Source: an uncultured Clostridia bacterium
GTDB lineage: Bacteria > Bacillota > Clostridia > Peptostreptococcales > Anaerovoracaceae
Direction of reading: 5' to 3'
NCBI GenBank assembly: GCA_934255545.1
Contig: CAKQOE010000001.1
Span: 62,001 to 126,000, forward strand
DNA: 64,000 nt
Part shown: in pieces, positions 58,083 through 64,000 of the stretch
Layout: the number at the start of each line of letters is the position of its first letter
How positions within the stretch are numbered: position 1 is the stretch's first letter
Translations under genes and position numbers: made by a program
Notes under the pieces: generated by a model
What the model was told of the DNA's origin: nothing
The model's input: only the letters and a program-made list of their open reading frames with translations
Databases searched by the model: none

Positions 58083-58204
58083 ATATTTAGCCAAGCCTTT
58101 TATGTTAGTGTGCGTGTACAAGTGTCGTACATCGCAGCTTATTAAAATCGATAAATTGACAAAATAAAATCGTGCCCGGATTTCGCTTATGAAAAGGAAT
58201 TTGT

Positions 58205-58537
58205 ATGTTAAGGAAGGATGTTTTAAGAAAACAGGAAGATTTCAACCGTGTCTATAAAAAAGGAAAATCGGTTGGGGACAGATATGTAGTGATCTTCTGT
58301 CTTAAAAATGATCTCGGATACAGCAGAACCTCGTATCTCGCAAGCAAAAAAGTGGGCAACAGCGTGCACAGAAACAGAGCCCGCAGGCTTATGCGCGAGA
58401 GCGTCAGACTTATCGGCGGCCTGCCGCAGGGTTATGATTTCATAATAATTGCAAGGAATACAATTAATGAACGTAAATGTGCGGATGTGAAAAAATCTAT
58501 TGAAGCCGCCCTTAGAAGACTCAAAAAGAAGACTTAA
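58205..58537 (+). CDS. rnpA: Ribonuclease P protein component
   Basis: The 110-residue basic protein assists the RNase P RNA in maturing tRNA 5' ends. It has the motif Lys-Lys-Val-Gly-Asn-Ser-Val-His-Arg-Asn-Arg-Ala-Arg-Arg-Leu (about 51-65) with its neighbouring RNR box, and an N-terminal Phe-Asn-Arg-Val-Tyr-Lys-Lys-Gly-Lys. AAGGAA precedes the ATG closely. It lies downstream of rpmH and just before yidD and yidC, the conserved order. Confidence 0.95.
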   Translation: MLRKDVLRKQEDFNRVYKKGKSVGDRYVVIFCLKNDLGYSRTSYLASKKVGNSVHRNRARRLMRESVRLIGGLPQGYDFIIIARNTINERKCADVKKSIEAALRRLKKKT

Positions 58538-58569
58538 ATTCATTAACAAATCAAAGACAGGTGATTTTA

Positions 58570-58803
58570 TTGAAAGCCATCAAAGGCATTCTCAGTAAGA
58601 TGATAATTGCAATGATACGCGGTTATCAGCAGTGTATTTCACCATTTCTGTTACCGGGTAAATGCAGATTTATTCCGACCTGCTCAACTTATTTTATTCA
58701 GGCTGTTGAAAAATACGGTCCGTTTAAGGGAAGCTGGCTCGGCATCAGAAGGATTTTAAAGTGTCACCCTTTTCACAAGGGTGGATACGATCCCCTGAAA
58801 TAA
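58570..58803 (+). CDS. yidD: Membrane protein insertion efficiency factor YidD
   Basis: The TTG at 58570 follows AGGTGAT, which makes it preferable to the GTG at 58561 that overlaps this ribosome site. The 77-residue product contains Tyr-Gln-Gln-Cys-Ile-Ser-Pro and Lys-Cys-Arg-Phe-Ile-Pro-Thr-Cys-Ser-Thr-Tyr. Its C-terminus is Lys-Cys-His-Pro-Phe-His-Lys-Gly-Gly-Tyr-Asp-Pro. These Cys and His blocks define YidD. It assists YidC in membrane insertion and sits between rnpA and yidC as in most bacteria. Confidence 0.93.
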   Translation: MKAIKGILSKMIIAMIRGYQQCISPFLLPGKCRFIPTCSTYFIQAVEKYGPFKGSWLGIRRILKCHPFHKGGYDPLK

Positions 58804-58828
58804 TGTGGACATGGAGGATTAAATTTTA

Positions 58829-59509
58829 ATGACGAGAATAGTAGCTATTCCACTTGGCTATTTAATGAACGGCATATACAGTCTTGTAGATAACTATGCG
58901 TTATCGATCATAATAATGACTGTTATTATCCGTCTTATCATCCTGCCTCTTTACAGCATGCAGCTGAAGAGCAATGAGCAGATGATGGCAGTACAGCCTA
59001 AGATCAAAGAGATACAGGCTAAGTACAGAGATAATCCTGAAAAGATGAATGAAAAACTTCAGGAAATATATGAGGAGCACAAGATCAGACCTGCAATGGG
59101 ATGCTTGCCTCTTCTGATCCAGCTGCCTATTATCTGGGGCCTTTTTGCATTACTCAGAAATCCTATGGATTATATAGCTAACTCTGATATGGTCATAGCT
59201 GTCCATGAATCATTCTTCTGGATACATGACCTTACTCAGCCTGACTTATGGATACTTCCTATAATCGCAGGTGTAGCAACTTATATTTCAATGAGGATAA
59301 CAACTGTTTCACAGGGTAATAATCCTGCAAACGCAACTATGAAGGCCATGCAGTATTTCATGCCTGTAATGATCGTCTGGATGGGGCGTACTCTTCCTGC
59401 AGGTCTTTGCATGTACTGGATAATGAGTTACATTTTCCAGATAGTTCAGACAAAGATCATCCGTATGCGCAAAAAAGCAAAGGATAAGAAAGCAGCAGAA
59501 AACGCTTAA
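58829..59509 (+). CDS. yidC: Membrane protein insertase YidC/Oxa1 family
   Basis: The 226-residue protein is the short Gram-positive type with five helices. It lacks the lipoprotein signal of SpoIIIJ and the large periplasmic domain of E. coli YidC. Typical segments are Ile-Ile-Met-Thr-Val-Ile-Ile-Arg-Leu-Ile-Ile-Leu-Pro-Leu with the hydrophilic-groove Arg. The cytosolic coiled hairpin ends in Lys-Ile-Arg-Pro-Ala-Met-Gly-Cys-Leu-Pro-Leu-Leu-Ile-Gln. The C-terminal tail is Lys-rich. The ribosome site GGAGG is upstream and jag follows. Confidence 0.95.
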   Translation: MTRIVAIPLGYLMNGIYSLVDNYALSIIIMTVIIRLIILPLYSMQLKSNEQMMAVQPKIKEIQAKYRDNPEKMNEKLQEIYEEHKIRPAMGCLPLLIQLPIIWGLFALLRNPMDYIANSDMVIAVHESFFWIHDLTQPDLWILPIIAGVATYISMRITTVSQGNNPANATMKAMQYFMPVMIVWMGRTLPAGLCMYWIMSYIFQIVQTKIIRMRKKAKDKKAAENA

Positions 59510-59548
59510 TAGTTTGTAAAGTGTATATAACGGAGGATTATACAATTT

Positions 59549-60448
59549 ATGGCAGATTATGTAGAAAAATGGGGCGATGATATCGACTCTGCAGTCGAGC
59601 TTGCTCTTAAGGATCTCAAGCTTACAAGAGATCAGGTAAATGTAACTGTCCTCGAGCAGCCTTCAAAAGGTTTCCTCGGTCTCTTCGGAAGCAAGCTTGC
59701 AAGAGTAAGAGTTGAAAAGAAGCCTGTTGAACCTGTGAAGCCTATAGTTCCTGAAAAAACTGCAGAACCGGAAGTAAAAACTGCTTTAAAAGAGTCTGCT
59801 CCGATAACAGTTGAAAATAAAGAAGCTCCGACAGCTGAGGTCAGTGAAGGACATGAAGTCCGTGAAGCTCGCCCTGAAAGGAAGCCTTCTCATAAAAACA
59901 ACAATTACGAGGGAAAAAACAGAAAGCACGGTTCTTCTAATCTCCCTAAGATGATGACAAAGTTCACACTTACAGCAGAAGACACTGATGCAGAACCTGC
60001 TCAGGATGCTCCGGCTGTAAAGTTTGTTGAAGAGATAGCAAAAAATATGGATCTTACGCTTACAGCAGAAGCTGCGATCAAAGATTCAACTTTATACATC
60101 AACCTTGTGGGCAAGGATGTAGGCTCTCTTATAGGTAAGAGAGGCCAGACTCTTGATTCTATACAGTACCTTGCAAGCATAGTACAGAATAAGGACGGCG
60201 GAAAGCACACAAGAGTTATCATAAACGCTGAAAGATACAGAGAAAAGCGTGAAAAAACTCTGCAGCAGCTGGCCAAGAGACTTTCTGACAAGTGCATAAA
60301 GTCAGGAAAGAGTGTAAGACTGGAGCCTATGAACCCATATGAAAGAAAGGTCATCCATTCTACTCTTCAGAACAATCCGAGAGTTACAACAAGAAGTGAA
60401 GGCGTTGAGCCGAACAGACGCGTAATAATCGAGCTTGTAAAGAAATAA
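59549..60448 (+). CDS. jag: RNA-binding protein Jag/KhpB (SpoIIIJ-associated)
   Basis: The 299-residue product has an N-terminal Jag_N domain (about 1-50, including Pro-Ser-Lys-Gly-Phe-Leu-Gly-Leu-Phe-Gly). A long charged linker (about 55-150) follows, then a KH domain with Gly-Lys-Arg-Gly-Gln-Thr-Leu-Asp-Ser-Ile-Gln-Tyr-Leu and an R3H domain ending Asn-Arg-Arg-Val-Ile-Ile-Glu-Leu. The family binds RNA with KhpA and influences cell division and elongation in Gram-positives. It directly follows yidC, the usual operon order. A terminator follows. Confidence 0.94.
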   Translation: MADYVEKWGDDIDSAVELALKDLKLTRDQVNVTVLEQPSKGFLGLFGSKLARVRVEKKPVEPVKPIVPEKTAEPEVKTALKESAPITVENKEAPTAEVSEGHEVREARPERKPSHKNNNYEGKNRKHGSSNLPKMMTKFTLTAEDTDAEPAQDAPAVKFVEEIAKNMDLTLTAEAAIKDSTLYINLVGKDVGSLIGKRGQTLDSIQYLASIVQNKDGGKHTRVIINAERYREKREKTLQQLAKRLSDKCIKSGKSVRLEPMNPYERKVIHSTLQNNPRVTTRSEGVEPNRRVIIELVKK

Positions 60449-60473
60449 TTGTACAGAAATATCATTTGAATTA

Positions 60474-60525
60474 AAATAAAGGGTGTCGTGTTTCTTATTT
60501 AACCGGCACCCTTTAAATTTACAGT
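60474..60525 (+). terminator. Terminator after jag
   Basis: AAAGGGTG-TCG and CGG-CACCCTTT form an imperfect hairpin with an A/T-rich loop, followed by AAATTT. No long T-run is present. Confidence 0.5.
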
Positions 60526-60547
60526 AAATACTGCTTGCACAGCATAG

Positions 60548-60564
60548 CTGCGCCCGGGGCGCAG
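60548..60564. repeat. 17-nt perfect GC palindrome
   Basis: CTGCGCCC-G-GGGCGCAG lies between the jag terminator and the mnmE start. Confidence 0.6.
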
Positions 60565-60641
60565 AAATGATACGAAAAAATATTTTAAATATTAATTATT
60601 ATTGGAAAGATAATACGGGATCGATAAAAGAGGAAAATGAT

Positions 60642-62123
60642 ATGGATCATACAATAGCTGCTATAGCAACTGCTCCCGGAGAGGGAGGAATAGGAATAAT
60701 CCGTATAAGCGGATATGATTCATTTGATATATTGAAAAAGATATTCAGATTTAAATCAGGCAAGGTCATGTTATCGGCAGAGCCGAGGCGGATGATATAC
60801 GGAAATATAATCGATATATTCAAGGAGCATGATCAGCAGTCACCGGGATCAGCAGAAAATGAAGATCGCTCTGCAGAAAAAATAAGCGCAGATATTATAG
60901 ATGAATGCATGGTCGTATACATGAAGGCACCGCACACATATACAGGTGAAGACGTTGTAGAGATACAGTGTCACGGGAGCATAATATCACTCAGAAAGAT
61001 ACTGACGCTCGTGCTTAAGTGCGGAGCGGAGCTTGCTGAGAGAGGAGAATTCACAAAGCGTGCTTTTCTGAACGGAAGAATAGATCTTTCACAGGCTGAA
61101 GCTGTCATAGATATAATAAAAGCAAGATCGGAAACAGGATATGATGCGGCAGTAGCGCAGCTGCAGGGCGCGCTTTCAAGAAGAATAAAGGCTATAAGGA
61201 AAAATATGGCAGACTTGCTTGCAGATATAGTGGCACATATAGAATATCCTGAAGAGGATCTTGAAGAACTGACTTATGCTCAGATAATAAACTCGCTTGA
61301 TAGCATAAAAGCTGATATAAAAAAGCTCGCAGATACGTCTGATACAGGACGCGCCTTGCGCGACGGACTGAAAGTAGCTATAGTAGGCAGACCAAATGTA
61401 GGAAAATCATCGCTCATGAATGCGGTGCTCCGCGAGGAAAGAGCCATAGTTACGGATATTCCGGGAACAACAAGAGACACGATAGAAGAAGCTGCATCAA
61501 TAGGCGGTATACCGGTAAGGATCATAGATACGGCCGGGATCCGAGATACTGATGATACCATAGAAAAAATAGGCATAGAAAAAAGCCGCGAATCAATGAT
61601 GCAGGCTGATGTCGTGCTGATGATGGCAGATGGGTCACATAAGCTGTCAGATGACGATATCGATATAATCAGATTGATCACGATCACAGGAAAAAAATGT
61701 ATTTTTATAATAAATAAATCAGATCTTGAGCAGGTGACAGACAGAAATTCTATGATCGATGCACTTTGCATGATGCCGGAGGCATCGCAGGGATATATTT
61801 CAGATCCGTGCATTATTACTATGTCAGCTGTTTCCGGAGATGGGATAGACGAGCTTCGCAATGAAATAAAGCGCATAGTTTACAATGGTGAAGCTGCCCC
61901 GAGTGACGATCTGCTCATAACTGATGTGCGTCATGAAGAAATACTGAGAAACGCTCTCGGACTGCTGGGTGATGCGCGAGGAATGCTTGAAAACGGTGAA
62001 GCGCTTGATTTTGCTGAGAGCGACATACGCGAGTCATGGATGCTTCTTGGCGAGATAACGGGCGAAGCTGTCACAGATGATATAGTAACTGAAGTTTTCT
62101 CAAGATTTTGTCTTGGCAAATAA
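60642..62123 (+). CDS. mnmE: tRNA modification GTPase MnmE
   Basis: I start at the ATG 9 nt after AGAGGA; the longer frame adds 25 residues with no ribosome site. The 493-residue product has the folate-binding N-terminal domain (Ala-Pro-Gly-Glu-Gly-Gly-Ile-Gly-Ile-Ile-Arg-Ile-Ser-Gly). The GTPase domain carries Gly-Arg-Pro-Asn-Val-Gly-Lys-Ser-Ser and Asp-Thr-Ala-Gly-Ile-Arg, and the C-terminus is Phe-Cys-Leu-Gly-Lys. With MnmG it modifies wobble uridine of certain tRNAs. An insert near residues 65-90 and a palindrome (61772-61786, Met-Pro-Glu-Ala) are extra to the family core. Confidence 0.96.
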   Translation: MDHTIAAIATAPGEGGIGIIRISGYDSFDILKKIFRFKSGKVMLSAEPRRMIYGNIIDIFKEHDQQSPGSAENEDRSAEKISADIIDECMVVYMKAPHTYTGEDVVEIQCHGSIISLRKILTLVLKCGAELAERGEFTKRAFLNGRIDLSQAEAVIDIIKARSETGYDAAVAQLQGALSRRIKAIRKNMADLLADIVAHIEYPEEDLEELTYAQIINSLDSIKADIKKLADTSDTGRALRDGLKVAIVGRPNVGKSSLMNAVLREERAIVTDIPGTTRDTIEEAASIGGIPVRIIDTAGIRDTDDTIEKIGIEKSRESMMQADVVLMMADGSHKLSDDDIDIIRLITITGKKCIFIINKSDLEQVTDRNSMIDALCMMPEASQGYISDPCIITMSAVSGDGIDELRNEIKRIVYNGEAAPSDDLLITDVRHEEILRNALGLLGDARGMLENGEALDFAESDIRESWMLLGEITGEAVTDDIVTEVFSRFCLGK

Positions 62124-62159
62124 TATATTGTTAGAAATTTATGGAAGGTCAGGTTCAAT

Positions 62160-64000
62160 ATGGAACATTATCTGATGGGTGAATACGACGTTATAGTCGT
62201 CGGAGCAGGACACGCCGGATGTGAGGCTGCACTTGCTCCTGCAAGGATGGGGCTCAAAACACTTATGCTTTCTATAACACTGGAAGCTATAGCTATGATG
62301 CCATGCAATCCGTCGATAGGCGGAACAGGAAAGGGTCATCTTGTTCGAGAGATAGACGCTCTCGGCGGTGAGATGGGCCTTAATATCGACAGGACATTTA
62401 TACAGAGCAGGATGCTCAACACAGCAAAGGGACCTGCAGTACATTCGCTCAGAGCTCAGGCTGATAAGCAGCTTTACCACGAATCTATGAAAAAGGTCAT
62501 AGAAAATACTGAAAACCTTGATATGAAGCAGGCTGAAGTAACGGAGATCGTTGTTGAGGACGGACGCGTTACAGGCATAGTAACAAGGACCGGAGCACTG
62601 TATAAGGCAAAGGCTGTTATCATAGCTACAGGAACATTCCTGCGCGGAAAGATATTTATCGGTGAGTCATCGTATTTTGGGGGTCCTAATGGTATGGCGC
62701 CTTCGATGGAGCTTGCTGACAGTCTCAGAGAGCATGGCATACCTCTGCGCCGTTTCAAAACAGGCACGCCTGCGCGTATAGACGGTAAAACGATAGATTA
62801 TTCAAAAATGACAGTCCAGCATGGAGATGAAAGGATAGTTCCGTTCTCATTTATGAATGAAGATCCGGGAGAAAATAAAGTAGATTGCTGGCTTTCATAC
62901 ACTAATCCTGTAACGCATGAAATAATCAGAAATAATTTTCATCGCTCCGCTCTGTTTACCGGGGAAATAGAAGGCGTAGGTCCGCGATACTGCCCATCTA
63001 TCGAAACAAAGATAGATAGGTTTAAGGATAAGGAAAGACATCAGCTCTTTGTTGAACCTGAAGGACTTTCTACTGACGAAATGTATATACAGGGTATGTC
63101 ATCCAGCCTGCCTGAAGACGTACAGGTACAGTTTTACCGCTCTATAGCCGGTCTGGAAAATGCCGTTATAGTGCGTCCTGCTTACGCAATAGAATATGAC
63201 TGCATAAATTCTCTTGATATAAAAACTACGCTCGAAAGCCGTATTATAGAAAACTTGTTTTTTGCAGGACAGACGAATGGAAGCTCAGGCTATGAGGAAG
63301 CTGCAGCGCAGGGGCTCATGGCAGGCATAAACGCCGCACAGAAGGTAAAAGGCGAGCCGCCGTTCATACTTGACCGATCAGAGGCATATATCGGAGTCCT
63401 CATCGATGACCTTGTAACAAAGGGAACGGAAGAACCGTACCGTATAATGACATCTCGTGCCGAGTACAGACTCCTGCTCAGACAGGATAACGCTGCAGAC
63501 CGTCTTACAGAAAAATCATATAAGATCGGCCTGGCCACAGAAGAAAGATATCAGCGTTATCTGCAGATAAAGAATGAAACAGAAGCAGAAATAAAAAGGC
63601 TTGAAAATACTACCGTCGGCCCGGCCGACGCAGACGAGTTCCTGATCTCAGTAGGAAGCTCACCGCTTCAGAACCGTGTTTCATTAGCTGACCTGTTGAG
63701 AAGGCCGCAGGTAACGTATGAAAATCTGGCAGCTATCGACCACGAAAGACCGGCTCTGTCATATCACAGCCAGGTACAGGTACATGTAAATATAAAATAT
63801 GAGGGATATATATCAAAGCAGCTTAAGCAGATAGAAAAATTTAAGAAGCTTGAAAACAGAAAGCTACCGCATGATATGGATTACTCGCAGCTTGACGGGC
63901 TGCGCCTTGAAGCGCGTGAAAAGCTCAATGCATTCAGACCTGATTCTGTAGGGCAGGCTTCCAGAATATCGGGAATATCACCGGCTGACATAAATGTTCT
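62160..64000 (+). CDS. mnmG: tRNA uridine modification enzyme MnmG, 3' end beyond window
   Basis: The frame is open from ATG 62160 to the window edge, about 613 codons of an expected 630. It has the FAD motif Val-Ile-Val-Val-Gly-Ala-Gly-His-Ala-Gly-Cys-Glu-Ala-Ala and the family blocks Met-Met-Pro-Cys-Asn-Pro-Ser-Ile-Gly-Gly, Thr-Gly-Thr-Phe-Leu-Arg-Gly-Lys, and Gly-Ala-Cys/Arg-Tyr-Cys-Pro-Ser-Ile-Glu-Thr-Lys. It ends in view with Gly-Ile-Ser-Pro-Ala-Asp-Ile-Asn-Val. AAGGTCAGG is an adequate ribosome site. A palindrome (63614-63630) lies within it. It follows mnmE by 36 nt, forming the usual pair. Confidence 0.95.
   Translation, partial: MEHYLMGEYDVIVVGAGHAGCEAALAPARMGLKTLMLSITLEAIAMMPCNPSIGGTGKGHLVREIDALGGEMGLNIDRTFIQSRMLNTAKGPAVHSLRAQADKQLYHESMKKVIENTENLDMKQAEVTEIVVEDGRVTGIVTRTGALYKAKAVIIATGTFLRGKIFIGESSYFGGPNGMAPSMELADSLREHGIPLRRFKTGTPARIDGKTIDYSKMTVQHGDERIVPFSFMNEDPGENKVDCWLSYTNPVTHEIIRNNFHRSALFTGEIEGVGPRYCPSIETKIDRFKDKERHQLFVEPEGLSTDEMYIQGMSSSLPEDVQVQFYRSIAGLENAVIVRPAYAIEYDCINSLDIKTTLESRIIENLFFAGQTNGSSGYEEAAAQGLMAGINAAQKVKGEPPFILDRSEAYIGVLIDDLVTKGTEEPYRIMTSRAEYRLLLRQDNAADRLTEKSYKIGLATEERYQRYLQIKNETEAEIKRLENTTVGPADADEFLISVGSSPLQNRVSLADLLRRPQVTYENLAAIDHERPALSYHSQVQVHVNIKYEGYISKQLKQIEKFKKLENRKLPHDMDYSQLDGLRLEAREKLNAFRPDSVGQASRISGISPADINV

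Noticed and set aside
60642..62123. The possibility that the mnmE insert is a separate domain
   Set aside because: The extra residues near 65-90 are a low-complexity loop, with no independent fold visible.
1..64000. tRNA, rRNA and CRISPR arrays
   Set aside because: I looked for TTCGAATC-type tRNA arms, rRNA signature blocks and regularly spaced repeats and found none.

Overview
The window is a chromosomal segment of a low-to-mid GC Gram-positive anaerobe, most likely a gut-type member of the Clostridia. The order dnaA-dnaN-recF-gyrB-gyrA on one side and rpmH-rnpA-yidD-yidC-jag-mnmE-mnmG on the other is the classical Firmicutes replication-origin neighbourhood. Type III glutamine synthetase, an Asn T-box before gatC, an ANTAR antiterminator, BlaI/M56 pairs and an RsbW/SigB-type pair fit that assignment. 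I cannot name the genus. Most genes left of about 57.6 kb read leftwards and those right of it read rightwards, as expected for an origin between dnaA and rpmH; perfect DnaA boxes lie on both sides of dnaA.

Layout. 0-3.7 kb: the start of gatC with an Asn-type T-box leader, an ECF sigma/anti-sigma pair and three small membrane proteins. 4-10.3 kb: glnN (GSIII) with a terminator-bearing leader, a PhoB-type two-component system and a divergent secreted coiled-coil protein. 10.3-16.3 kb: MFS transporter, shikimate-dehydrogenase homologue, LysR regulator and an Fe-S flavin enoate-reductase-like enzyme. 16.6-16.9 kb: a previously unlabelled par-like type I toxin-antitoxin locus. 17-24.6 kb: a giant secreted alpha-2-macroglobulin-like protein, then an MBOAT/SGNH O-acylation operon. 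24.6-27.8 kb: a DUF4143 ATPase followed by an AT-rich island with unknown genes and remnants. 27.8-33.2 kb: two BlaI/M56 sensor pairs around an O-antigen-ligase-like gene. 33.3-40.8 kb: ANTAR regulator-carA-carB/dapF fusion-pyrG. 41.1-41.5 kb: a dense DnaA-box cluster. 41.5-47.5 kb: a redox/methyltransferase/TraX group and a second ECF sigma/anti-sigma pair. 47.6-64 kb: SigB-type sigma and RsbW, then the origin genes.

How the parts connect. Glutamine metabolism recurs: gatC (Asn T-box), glnN, carA and pyrG are present, and the ANTAR regulator opens the car-pyrG operon while the glnN leader carries an ANTAR-compatible hairpin. The BlaI operator motif (TACTA-N6-TAGTA) in the blaI promoter recurs twice in the MBOAT promoter, suggesting that BlaI/M56 sensing controls surface O-acylation. 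About thirty short GC-rich perfect or near-perfect palindromes with differing but self-complementary arms are scattered between and inside genes. No tRNA, rRNA, CRISPR array or intact insertion sequence was seen.
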